Shown here piece by piece: positions 44,133 through 52,587 of a stretch of DNA of 64,000 bases. The position numbers and the translations under genes were made by a program. Origin of the DNA: Coneutiohabitans sp964457925. Its GTDB lineage: Bacteria > Zhuqueibacterota > Zhuqueibacteria > Zhuqueibacterales > Zhuqueibacteraceae. The stretch covers positions 1-64,000 of the forward strand of contig CAYWGH010000026.1 of the NCBI GenBank assembly GCA_964457925.1, read 5' to 3'. Under the pieces are notes generated by a model. It made no database searches. It saw nothing but the letters and a program-made list of their open reading frames with translations, and was not told where the DNA came from. Within the stretch, counting starts at the first letter, position 1. Every line of letters begins with the position of its first letter.

Positions 44133-44900
44133 ATGAAGAAGAATCTCGTCGCTGTTTTAGTTATGCTTCTACCGGTGCTTGTGTACGCACAAGGCGTTGA
44201 TGTTCAGCCGCGCTATACCATTGACAAGCCCACGGCCGGGGTGATGCGCCGGGGCGGCTTTGATCTCGGCCTGCGTTTTTACGGCCAGAGCGGCGCGCTC
44301 TTATCGTTGAATGTCGGCATTTCCGATCGTTTCATGTTCGGCGCTTCGTTCGGCGGCAATGATGCGCTCGGCCAGGAAGAACCGGATTGGAATCCCGCAC
44401 CTGGCGTGCTTGTCAAGTATCAAATATTCTCGGAAAGCATCGGTATGCCGGGCGTCAGCGTCGGCTTTGAGAGTCAAGGCTACGGCCCCTATTTCAAAGC
44501 GGATTCGTTGCAACGCTACCTCAACAAATCACCGGGGTTTTATGTCGTGGCCAGCAAAAGTTATGACTTTCTCGAGCGCCTTGATTTTCATGGCGGCGTC
44601 AACCTGTCATTGGAAAACCAGGACAAAGATCGCGACCCCAATTTGTTCATGGGCGCGACCCTGGCGATCAATCCTCATCTAGAAATCATCGGTGAATACG
44701 ACGTGGCTTTCAATACAACACCGTCAGAGCCGCGCCGGGACGTTCACGATGGCGAAGGCATTTTGAACACCGGAGTCCGTCTGAACATCAAGAAAGTCAT
44801 TTATCTGGAACTGTTTTTGAAGGATATCTTCAAAAATCAAACACAAACCAAGGATTACGTGCGCGAGTTCAAAATCACGTACTTTCAATTTATTCTGTAA
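44133..44900 (+). CDS. Predicted outer-membrane beta-barrel protein
   Basis: A 255-residue protein with a Sec signal (MKKNLVAVLVMLLPVLVYAQG) followed by alternating beta strands rich in aromatic and glycine residues (FDLGLRFYG, LSLNVGIS, FMFGASFGG) and a C-terminal strand ending FQFIL. This is the pattern of a small outer-membrane barrel. Nothing assigns a substrate. Nine bases separate it from the lipoprotein gene that follows, so the two are probably made and used together. Confidence 0.65.
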   Translation: MKKNLVAVLVMLLPVLVYAQGVDVQPRYTIDKPTAGVMRRGGFDLGLRFYGQSGALLSLNVGISDRFMFGASFGGNDALGQEEPDWNPAPGVLVKYQIFSESIGMPGVSVGFESQGYGPYFKADSLQRYLNKSPGFYVVASKSYDFLERLDFHGGVNLSLENQDKDRDPNLFMGATLAINPHLEIIGEYDVAFNTTPSEPRRDVHDGEGILNTGVRLNIKKVIYLELFLKDIFKNQTQTKDYVREFKITYFQFIL

Positions 44901-44909
44901 AGGTGAATC

Positions 44910-45446
44910 ATGCGAAACGTTTCACGCCGGAATGCGCTGCCCCTTTTATGTTTGTTGCTGCTGACCAGCATCGGATGTTACACGGTGATCAAACATCCCC
45001 GTGTGCATGCGGAACGCAGAGCGGAAAGCGATGATTTTTCGTCCAAAGTCGCGTTCGGCGATGATTGCCAATCCTGCCACAATGCCGGCGTGAACGCTTT
45101 TCACAGTATCGCCGTGCCGCCGCCGCGGCCCTCACCCTCCTGGCGTTGGGAATATTATTACGATACGCCGTGGTGGGCCTCATATTATGCTCCCGCGACC
45201 GGCCAAGCCTCTGAAACCGAAGCGCAAAAACGCGCATTTGACCGCCGTCGCACGGCGCAACCGGCGGAATCAACCCCGCCTGCCTTTACGACGCCCTCGG
45301 AGCAGCCGCCCGCGCTGCCTGCAACCGGGGCCATTGCGCGACCGAATGCAAATGATTCGGCGGCCACTGACCCTGCACCGAAAGAAGATAGCGGCAAGCG
45401 TCGCGCAAAACGAGGCAGCGCCAAGCCGAATAACAAGAATGAGTAG
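44910..45446 (+). CDS. Lipoprotein with a single CxxCH heme motif
   Basis: A 178-residue lipoprotein (lipobox SIGC). Residues about 50-60 contain CQSCH, the covalent heme c attachment motif, in a small segment DDCQSCHNAG; the rest is a proline- and aromatic-rich stretch (SWRWEYYYDTPWWASYY) and a low-complexity, basic tail. A cytochrome domain this small would be unusual, and a distal Met or His ligand is not obvious. It may be a mini-cytochrome or a zinc or redox-thiol site. It lies nine bases after the barrel gene and before a strong terminator. Confidence 0.6.
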   Translation: MRNVSRRNALPLLCLLLLTSIGCYTVIKHPRVHAERRAESDDFSSKVAFGDDCQSCHNAGVNAFHSIAVPPPRPSPSWRWEYYYDTPWWASYYAPATGQASETEAQKRAFDRRRTAQPAESTPPAFTTPSEQPPALPATGAIARPNANDSAATDPAPKEDSGKRRAKRGSAKPNNKNE

Positions 45447-45556
45447 ACAGGCAGGTGAGTGTAACCTGGTATGAAATTAAAGCGGGCAAGCGCACCGAGT
45501 AAACGAGGTTGATGTTGAGTGTACAGTACAACAACTCTGCATCTTTTTGTAAAACT

Positions 45557-45592
45557 GAGCAGGCAAATGCAATTTTGGCCTGCTCTTTTTTT
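45557..45592 (+). terminator. Rho-independent terminator
   Basis: GAGCAGGC (45557-45564) and GCCTGCTC (45578-45585) with a T7 run. It ends the 44133-45446 pair and separates it from the acylase gene. Confidence 0.88.
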
Positions 45593-45699
45593 GTGAAAAT
45601 TTGATTCTATTCGAAATCAGAATTTCGCTGCGGCCTTATTGGTTTTTGACTTTATCGGGACTTGTTTCGAATAAAATCCATTACCGGGAGGAGTCCAGC

Positions 45700-48135
45700 A
45701 TGCCCAAGGCTCTCAAAATGATCCTGGGTGCAGCAGTGTTTTTGTTGGCATTGGGTCTCGTGCTCGCGTTTTTGGGCAGCCGTTTAATCAAGAAATCTTT
45801 ACCCGATCTCGATGGACAGCAAACCGTGGCGAGTTTGCAGCACAATGTCACAGTGTATCGCGATCATTACAGCGTGCCGCATATTTTCGCTCAAAATGAG
45901 GCAGATCTCTGGCGCGCCGCCGGCTATGTCGCGGCGCAAGATCGTTTATGGCAGATGGATGTTTCGCGCCGCATCGTGCGCGGCACACTGGCCGAAATTT
46001 TCGGAGCGGAGGCGCTGCCGAAAGACAAGTTTTTGCGCACGTGGGGATTTCATCGTCTCGCGCGGCGCCTGGCAAAGCATCTGTCGCAATCCTCGCGCGA
46101 CGCCCTGGAGGCGTACGCCGCCGGCGTCAATGATTTTATCAATTCCCATCACGATCGCCTGCCCGTCGAGTTCAGCATGCTGGGCTATAAACCGCAGCCC
46201 TGGGAGATTGAAGACAGCATCGGTTTGAGCCGGTTGATGGCGTTTCAATTGAGTTACGCCTGGTTTTTTGAAGCGGCGTTGGGCAAAATCGCGGGGCAAT
46301 ACGGCGATACTCTCGCGCTCGAACTTTTGCCCGCGGTGCGCGCCAACACGCCGGCCATCGTTGCACAAATGACGGAAATGGCGCCCGGCTTGGAACGCTT
46401 TGTCGAACTCGCGCAGAGCACACGCACGAGCCTGGGCATTCCTGCCGCAGCATTGGGCAGCAACAGTTGGGTGGTGAGCGGCAGCCGCAGCCGCAGCGGC
46501 AAACCGATGTTGGCGAACGATCCGCATCTCGGCCTGACGCTGCCCTCCGTGTGGTATGAAATGCATTTGTCTGCCGGTGATTTCGAAGTTGCCGGGGTTT
46601 CTTTTCCAGGCGCGCCCGGCATCGTATTGGGCAACAATCGCGCGATCGCCTGGGGCTTTACCAACGGCATGGTCGATGATCTCGATTTCTATCTCGAAAA
46701 AATCAATGCGCCGGAAGCGACGGAGTTCTGGAACGGCAGCGCCTGGGAAAAACTCAACGTGATCCACGAGCGAATTCCGCTGAAAAACGCCGACTCCGTT
46801 CAGTTTGTCATCCGGCAAACCCGGCGCGGGCCGCTGGTCGATGATATTCTCGCCGGCGCGCGCCCGGATTCGTTTGCGATTTCCTTCCGCTGGACAGGCT
46901 TTGAGAATTCTGACGAACTGCGCGCCATTCTCGCGCTCAATCGCGCCCGCTCGTGGGCTGAATTTCAAGCCGCGATGCGGCATTTCACTGTGCCTTGCCA
47001 GAATGTGGTTTATGCCGATACCGCCGGCAACATTGGCTATTATGCCTGCGGCATTGTGCCAATTCGCCGCGACGGCAAAGGTTATTTGCCTTATCTCGGC
47101 TGGGAGCAGGAGGGCGACTGGATTGGCGCGATTCCGTTTGAACAAATGCCGCATGCCTTCAATCCGCCGCAAAATTTTATTGCGACGGCCAACAACAAAA
47201 TGGTTGTGCAACAATTCCCCTATTATCTTGCGGTGGGCTGGGAGCCGACGAGCCGCATCGAGCGCATCACGGAATTATTGGCGGGCAACGCCAAAGTCGA
47301 TGCGGACTTTTTTGCCAAAATGCAAAACGATGTATTTTCGAAACACGCGCAATATGTTTTACCTCGTTTGAGAGGATTGCTTAGCGATACCACGGCCGAG
47401 GCGGCCGGCGATACGGCTTTTACTGAAGCGGAACAGCAGGCCCTGCTCCTGCTCGAAGATTGGGATTATGTCGAAAGCGCGGAAAGTGTGCCGGCGGCCA
47501 TTTTTAACGTGTGGGCCTGGGAATTTTTGCAAGCAACAATTAAAGATGAACTCGGTGATTCGTTGTTGCAAAGCTATACGCAATGGTCAACGCTGGCGAT
47601 ACGCAGCCTCGAATATTTTGCCGCCAATCCCGCCTCGGCGTGGTTCGATGATCGCCGGACGGAAGCCCGTGAAAATGCGCGGCACATTGCGCGACGTTCC
47701 TTGCAGCAAGCCGTGGCCTTTTTGCAGGAACGTTTTGGCGATTTGATCGGCGATTGGCAATGGGGCCGGCTGCACCAACTCACGTTGGGGCATGTGTTTG
47801 GCGAGCGGGAACCGTTGCAGTATATTTTTAACGCCGGTCCGTTTCCCTTGGGCGGCTCGCCCAACACCATCAACAAGGCGGAGTATAGCTTTTTCACTCC
47901 CTACGCCTCCAAGGCCGGGCCCTCGGTGCGCATGATCGTTGATCTCGCCGCGCCGGATATGCGCCTGCAAGTGCTGCCCGGCGGGCAATCCGGCCAGCCG
48001 TTTAGCGAGCATTATCAAGATCAAGTTCAGCTCTGGCAAAAGGGACAATACAAGCGCGTGTTGATGAACCGTGAGAGGCTGACTCAAACAAGCAAAAACG
48101 TGGTGCTTTTGCAACCGGCAACAGCGCGCGAATGA
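45700..48135 (+). CDS. Penicillin-acylase-family N-terminal nucleophile hydrolase
   Basis: An 811-residue Ntn-hydrolase precursor that should cleave itself into alpha and beta chains. An N-terminal hydrophobic helix acts as signal or anchor (ILGAAVFLLALGLVLAFLGS). HIFAQNEADLWRAAGYVAAQDRLWQMD is the family's alpha-chain signature. The beta chain would begin at Ser254 in GSNSWVVSG. The later GGSPNTINKAE and SVRMIVDL segments are also family features. GGGAGGAG decides the ATG at 45700. Natural substrates may be acyl-homoserine lactones or other N-acyl amides; beta-lactam cleavage is not implied. Confidence 0.93.
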   Translation: MPKALKMILGAAVFLLALGLVLAFLGSRLIKKSLPDLDGQQTVASLQHNVTVYRDHYSVPHIFAQNEADLWRAAGYVAAQDRLWQMDVSRRIVRGTLAEIFGAEALPKDKFLRTWGFHRLARRLAKHLSQSSRDALEAYAAGVNDFINSHHDRLPVEFSMLGYKPQPWEIEDSIGLSRLMAFQLSYAWFFEAALGKIAGQYGDTLALELLPAVRANTPAIVAQMTEMAPGLERFVELAQSTRTSLGIPAAALGSNSWVVSGSRSRSGKPMLANDPHLGLTLPSVWYEMHLSAGDFEVAGVSFPGAPGIVLGNNRAIAWGFTNGMVDDLDFYLEKINAPEATEFWNGSAWEKLNVIHERIPLKNADSVQFVIRQTRRGPLVDDILAGARPDSFAISFRWTGFENSDELRAILALNRARSWAEFQAAMRHFTVPCQNVVYADTAGNIGYYACGIVPIRRDGKGYLPYLGWEQEGDWIGAIPFEQMPHAFNPPQNFIATANNKMVVQQFPYYLAVGWEPTSRIERITELLAGNAKVDADFFAKMQNDVFSKHAQYVLPRLRGLLSDTTAEAAGDTAFTEAEQQALLLLEDWDYVESAESVPAAIFNVWAWEFLQATIKDELGDSLLQSYTQWSTLAIRSLEYFAANPASAWFDDRRTEARENARHIARRSLQQAVAFLQERFGDLIGDWQWGRLHQLTLGHVFGEREPLQYIFNAGPFPLGGSPNTINKAEYSFFTPYASKAGPSVRMIVDLAAPDMRLQVLPGGQSGQPFSEHYQDQVQLWQKGQYKRVLMNRERLTQTSKNVVLLQPATARE

Positions 48136-48396
48136 TTTATCACGCTTCCATCAGCCCGGCGTGCGGCACCTGTGACAGGGTCATATGATTTTTTTCGTAG
48201 AGGCCTTTGTTCCTCCGCTTCCTCCGGGCTTCACTTCAAAACTTGCCCCGCTAATTGAAGCCTTTCCCAACCGGGATGCGCCAGTCGTTGCCGCGGTTCA
48301 CCCGGTGCTCCCCTCCTAAAATTAATTCCATGCTAATACTCGCTTAACCTGACAAGAATATATTTGCGCACGCTTATTCAATTAAGGAGCATGCCA

Positions 48397-49578
48397 ATGA
48401 ATATTCTGAACGACGCGATTTTAGCACTCCTGAGTTTGAGTCTGCTCGTTTATCTTCTACAAGGCGCAAGTTTGATTTATCAAACGCGGCGAAAAAAAAC
48501 CGTGAATTCAAATCGGGAGCCGGTTTCGATACTCAAGCCGCTGTGCGGCAAAATTGACGGTTTGGAGGAAAATTTAGAAAGCTTCGCAAGGCTGCAGTAC
48601 CCGAACTTTGAAATCATACTGGGTTTGAAATCCGCAAGCGATTCCGCCTTGCCGGTGGCGCAGGCCTTCAAGGCGCGGCATCCGGGCTTGCCGGTTAAAA
48701 TCGTAATCGACGCGCGGCGGTACGGCCAAAATCCCAAAGTCAACAACCTGGTGCCGATGATGCTGCATGCCGCACACGATCTCGTGCTGATCAGCGATGA
48801 TAACGTGCGCGTCGCGCCGGATTATCTGAGCAATACCGTCGCCGAAATGACGGCAGGAACAGGATTGGTTTATAATTTGATTCACGGCGCCGGCGGTAAG
48901 CGGCTGGGCGCGATTCTGGAAAACCTGCATCTCAACTCGTTCATTGCCGGCAGCGTCTGCTTTCTGCACACCCTCTTGCGACACGCCTGCGTGATCGGAA
49001 AATCCATGCTGTTCCGCCGCTCGACCTTGCAAGAAATCGGCGGCCTACAAGAAATCCGCGATGTGTTGGCGGAAGATTACTTGCTCGGCCGCTACTATCA
49101 AAGCCGGGGCTATCGCGTCGCGCTGTGCGCCCGTCCGGTGGAAAATATCAATATTAACTGGCCGATACGCAGTTTTTGGAAGCGCCATGTGCGCTGGGCA
49201 AAAATGCGATTTTGGATCGGCACCTACCGTTATGCCAGCGAATGGCTCGGCAATCCGCTGCCGCTGGCGCTGGTGAGCTTGATCCTGCAACCAAGCCTGC
49301 CGGCGTTAATCGCCTTTTTTCTATTTTGTTTCGGCAAGATCTTGGCTGATTGGCTGTTGGCGCAGCGCATTTCGCGCGGCGTTTTGTTGCGCCACTTTCT
49401 CTTGACGCCGCTGAAAGATTTGCTCATCGCTGCCATCTGGTTTGCGCCATTTGTGAGTCGGACAATTTTGTGGCGGGAGAAAAAATATCTTGTCGGGTTG
49501 GGGTCAAGATTGCGTCCCTATAATGCTGAGGGAGAAGCAACTCTGCATCCTCACGCCCCACTTCCGGTTTTGAGTTAG
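48397..49578 (+). CDS. GT21-like glycosyltransferase (ceramide glucosyltransferase / HpnI type)
   Basis: Membrane glycosyltransferase of 393 residues. One N-terminal helix, a GT-A domain with SILKPLCGKIDGLEENLESF, the second Asp pair in LISDDNVRVAP, the late Asp in VLAEDYLLGRYY and a QxxRW-like KRHVRWAKMR, then three C-terminal helices. That order is typical of GT21 ceramide glucosyltransferases and of HpnI in hopanoid synthesis. A lipid acceptor (ceramide-like, hopanoid or diacylglycerol) is likely. AAGGAG with seven-base spacing selects ATG 48397 over 48391. Confidence 0.88.
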   Translation: MNILNDAILALLSLSLLVYLLQGASLIYQTRRKKTVNSNREPVSILKPLCGKIDGLEENLESFARLQYPNFEIILGLKSASDSALPVAQAFKARHPGLPVKIVIDARRYGQNPKVNNLVPMMLHAAHDLVLISDDNVRVAPDYLSNTVAEMTAGTGLVYNLIHGAGGKRLGAILENLHLNSFIAGSVCFLHTLLRHACVIGKSMLFRRSTLQEIGGLQEIRDVLAEDYLLGRYYQSRGYRVALCARPVENININWPIRSFWKRHVRWAKMRFWIGTYRYASEWLGNPLPLALVSLILQPSLPALIAFFLFCFGKILADWLLAQRISRGVLLRHFLLTPLKDLLIAAIWFAPFVSRTILWREKKYLVGLGSRLRPYNAEGEATLHPHAPLPVLS

Positions 49579-49630
49579 TGCGTTTTTCGTGGCCCTGAGC
49601 TGCTGCTCAAGACCGGAGTCTTTATAAACG

Positions 49631-49664
49631 CCGAACGCGCGGCAAGGACTCGCCGCGCGTTCGG
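49631..49664. terminator. Perfect 13-bp hairpin between convergent genes
   Basis: CCGAACGCGCGGC (49631-49643), an 8-nt loop and GCCGCGCGTTCGG (49652-49664). It lies between the convergent glycosyltransferase and S15 genes. Only weak T-runs flank it. Confidence 0.6.
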
Positions 49665-49730
49665 TATTTCTGGATTCAAAGCAGAGATTTGCAGCCGACT
49701 CGCCAGGTTGAAACAGCCTTGACGATCCAA

Positions 49731-51767
49731 TCAATGATGCCACACGGCTCCAGGCGTCGTGACCAGCGGCAGCTCAATAAAACTCGCTGAAGGGGGTGCG
49801 TGATAGATGCGATGCACGGCCTTTTGGTAATCCTCGGGCTTGGCCCAAAAGATATTGGGCACGAACTTCTGGGGATTGCGGTCATAGAGCGGAAACCAAC
49901 TCGATTGTACTTGCACCATCAGACGATGGCCGGGCAGAAAAACATGATTCGCGGTGGGCAGTGCAAAACGATACGGTAAAGGCTTATTGGGCGCTATCGC
50001 TTTGGCCGTCTCCAGGCTTTCGCGATAACGGCCGCGGAAAATATCCGCCGAGACCATCAATTGATACCCACCCATTTCCGGCTGCTCCGCGACTTCATCG
50101 GGATACACGTCGATCAACTTAACCACCCAGTCGGCATCCGTGCCGCTAGTGGAGGCAATCAAATTCACGATGGGCTGGCCGCTGATTTTCAGCGGTGCGG
50201 TCAACACTTCCGAGACAAACACCAACACATCTGGGCGGCCGGAGGCCTCACGCTGATCGTCCACCAGCCACTGCGGCCAGGTCAGCCCGGCATCGTAATA
50301 ACCGACCGGTTGAATGGGCCGCGCGCGAAACGGCACAGGCTTGGCCGGATCAGAAATATATTCTTCGAATGCCGCGTCGTTGGATTTGGGCGGATCGAAA
50401 CGCAGCTTCAAGCCCGCGGCAAGATACAACGGTGTCGGCTTGACGGTGCAGCCGCTCGCGCAACCGGCCGGCCATGCCGGCAAATGCCGCCAGGTATTCG
50501 TTCCGGTTTCATACGCCAAGACCGGCGCGACCCCGGCTGGAGGCGCCCCTTCTTTGAGATATTGCGCCAAAAACGGCCGCAGAATCTCCTGCCGGAAATA
50601 AAGCGCCGTATTGCTGTTGAATTTGAGCGCGCCCAGGGTGCTGCCATCCCCAATCGCCTGGCCGTGATACCACGGTCCCATGACCAGAAATACCTTGTCG
50701 TTGTTCGTGTCCTTCGGCTCAATGGCGTGATAGACTGCGATGGCGCCGTAAATATCCTCCTGATCCCACATGCTGTGCACGATCATCACCGGCACGCGCA
50801 GCGGCAGCGCCGCAAGCAACTTGTCCACCGCTTGATCTTGCCAGAAGGCGTCATAACTCGGATGCGCGAGAATTTTCCGCCAGAAGCCCACTTGCTCCAA
50901 TCCGCGGCGCCGGCCCAACTCGCCTGCCGAGCCTGCCGACATGTAAGCATCGTAATCGTCGAAGTGGCTGGTCCACCAATCGACCTCCGAGCCGCGCGTC
51001 GCCTGTTGCCGGTAGATGAAGGGCATCATTTGTTGGCGAAAAGCGCCGTTGTGAAACCAATCGTCACCAACCCAGCCGTCAACCATGGGATTCATCGGCA
51101 CAGCGACTTTGAGCGCCGGGTGCGGCTCCGCGAGCGCCATCAAGGTCAGGAAACCGTTATAGGAAATGCCGAGGATGCCCACTTTGCCATTGCTTTCCGG
51201 AATATTTTTCACCAGCCATTCGATCGTGTCATAAGTGTCGGTGGCATGATCGACCGGCGTGGGATTCTGCGGTCCGCGCAGCGGGCGGTTCATGATGTAG
51301 TCGCCTTCAGAGCCGTGCTTGCCGCGGATATCTTGCACCACACGAATATAGCCTTCTGCCACAATGATATCGGCGGCATTATCGTAACCTTGCAGGATGG
51401 GTCCCAGACGCGCGCTGGCCGTGTGACTGGTGAGCGCTGCGGCATTATAGGGCGTGCGCGTCAGCAGGATCGGCGCACCTTTCGCGCCTTTGGGCACGAT
51501 GATGACAGTGTGCAGCTTGACGCCGTCGCGCATGGGAATCATCACCTTGCGCTTGACATAGTCAAACGCTTCAATTCTCTCTTCGAACGTCGCCGGTGTT
51601 TCGCTCGGCAAGGCCGGATACATTGCTTGTTGCGCCGGAACCTGCGCCGCCAAAGGCATGGCGAGCAGTAGCCTGTAAAACACCACCGCGACGAAACCTT
51701 TCCGGCAGAGGCTTCTTCTCACCTTCTCAACGCTTTCCGCTGCCTGTTGTGAAATGGGGATACGCAT
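49731..51767 (-). CDS. Secreted S15/CocE-NonD family hydrolase
   Basis: An alpha/beta hydrolase of 678 residues, like bacterial X-Pro dipeptidyl peptidase relatives, cocaine esterase and alpha-amino-acid ester hydrolase. A hydrophobic signal region ends near AMPLAAQ. The nucleophile Ser is in GILGISYNGFLTL, preceded by RTPYNA and the VQDIRGKHGSEGDY oxyanion region; an MGPWYHGQ motif carries the likely His, and a C-terminal jelly-roll domain follows (from about residue 460). AGAAGGAGGAAG decides ATG 51767 over 51788. Substrate (ester or N-acyl amide) unknown. Confidence 0.9.
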   Translation of the reverse strand: MRIPISQQAAESVEKVRRSLCRKGFVAVVFYRLLLAMPLAAQVPAQQAMYPALPSETPATFEERIEAFDYVKRKVMIPMRDGVKLHTVIIVPKGAKGAPILLTRTPYNAAALTSHTASARLGPILQGYDNAADIIVAEGYIRVVQDIRGKHGSEGDYIMNRPLRGPQNPTPVDHATDTYDTIEWLVKNIPESNGKVGILGISYNGFLTLMALAEPHPALKVAVPMNPMVDGWVGDDWFHNGAFRQQMMPFIYRQQATRGSEVDWWTSHFDDYDAYMSAGSAGELGRRRGLEQVGFWRKILAHPSYDAFWQDQAVDKLLAALPLRVPVMIVHSMWDQEDIYGAIAVYHAIEPKDTNNDKVFLVMGPWYHGQAIGDGSTLGALKFNSNTALYFRQEILRPFLAQYLKEGAPPAGVAPVLAYETGTNTWRHLPAWPAGCASGCTVKPTPLYLAAGLKLRFDPPKSNDAAFEEYISDPAKPVPFRARPIQPVGYYDAGLTWPQWLVDDQREASGRPDVLVFVSEVLTAPLKISGQPIVNLIASTSGTDADWVVKLIDVYPDEVAEQPEMGGYQLMVSADIFRGRYRESLETAKAIAPNKPLPYRFALPTANHVFLPGHRLMVQVQSSWFPLYDRNPQKFVPNIFWAKPEDYQKAVHRIYHAPPSASFIELPLVTTPGAVWHH

Positions 51768-52012
51768 AAAGTTCTTCCTCCTTCTCATGAACGCGGATAC
51801 CGTTTTCGCTTTATCCGCTTACGAAAACCTTTTGAGTTGTGGCTCGTTGCGTTTTGGCTGTTATCCGTGGGTCTCTGCAATCGGTGGGTGCTGAGACTTT
51901 TGGAATTTTGTTCTAATTTTGAAACGGAATAATAGGAAAATTTGACAGAATTGCAAGTCGTTGCAGTGGTAGTACCTGCAATTGAAAGTCATTTCGTGCC
52001 CAGCCTTCACCG

Positions 52013-52050
52013 AAAAAAAAGACCTTCCAGATTCTAAAAACTGGAAGGTC
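52013..52050 (-). terminator. Leftward Rho-independent terminator
   Basis: GACCTTCCAG (52021-52030) and CTGGAAGGTC (52041-52050) form a perfect 10-bp stem; on the minus strand it is followed by eight T residues (52020-52013). Probably ends transcription from 55395-52588. Confidence 0.75.
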
Positions 52051-52209
52051 CTTTCAGTCTATTTTGTGTCCGGCCGTTCGAAAACGCCAACACCCGGGCG
52101 GTTTTCATCAAGAATGAATGCCGAGTAAAGTTCGACTGCCAGGCCGCGTGGCGCAAGCCGGACTTCACACGTTTGTCACTTCATCAACACGATTTTCCTC
52201 TGCGCGGCA

Positions 52210-52334
52210 AAACTCCGGAGGAGTGCAATGTTTATAGCCGATCGTTCCCAAAGCTCTCGAAACTCCGGAGGAGTGAAATGTGTTGTGCCGGAGCCGCAGG
52301 AATGATCAACCTTTATGTCACTCCTCCGGAGTTT
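52210..52334. repeat. Three copies of AACTCCGGAGGAGTG
   Basis: Direct copies begin at 52210 and 52261, and an inverted copy spans 52319-52333. Each contains the palindromic core CTCCGGAG. The first two are followed by (C/A)AATG. Probably a small mobile or REP-like element. Confidence 0.6.
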
Positions 52335-52493
52335 GCTCAAGAGGGAGGAGCCGCAGCTAGAAACATTTCATCCCTACGGGATTGCGGCGCATCCGAGAAT
52401 TGATGCTTGAGAATCGAAGATCGAGAATGCCCGAAACAATTCTCAATCTTCACTGCTCACTTCATCAATAAAAGCTTTCTCTGCGCGGAAAAC

Positions 52494-52536
52494 GTAGCGC
52501 AGACCCCTTGTCTGCAGGCAGGGAGGCCTGCGCTAC
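52494..52536. repeat. GTAGCGCAG...CTGCGCTAC inverted repeat, copy 1
   Basis: GTAGCGCAG (52494-52502) and CTGCGCTAC (52528-52536) flank 25 bp. A sister is at 55473-55524 and a degraded one at 59952-59999. Confidence 0.65.
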
Positions 52537-52587
52537 TCAAAGCACTTTTCGCGCTTCACAATGAACGCCTGAAGGCGTTACTACAAA

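Larger units (their letters stand above)
51768..52587 (+). other. Repeat-rich intergenic region
   Basis: These 820 bp hold a leftward terminator (52013-52050), three copies of an ACTCCGGAGGAGTG element (52210-52334), a CATTTCATCCCTACGGGATT segment (52363-52382), a GTAGCGCAG inverted repeat (52494-52536) and a GAACGCCTGAAGGCGTT palindrome (52563-52579). No gene is supported; a 76-codon frame at 52173 only crosses these repeats. Confidence 0.6.

Noticed and set aside
45700..48135. Beta-lactam resistance role
   Set aside because: Family membership does not imply penicillin cleavage, and no resistance genes accompany it.
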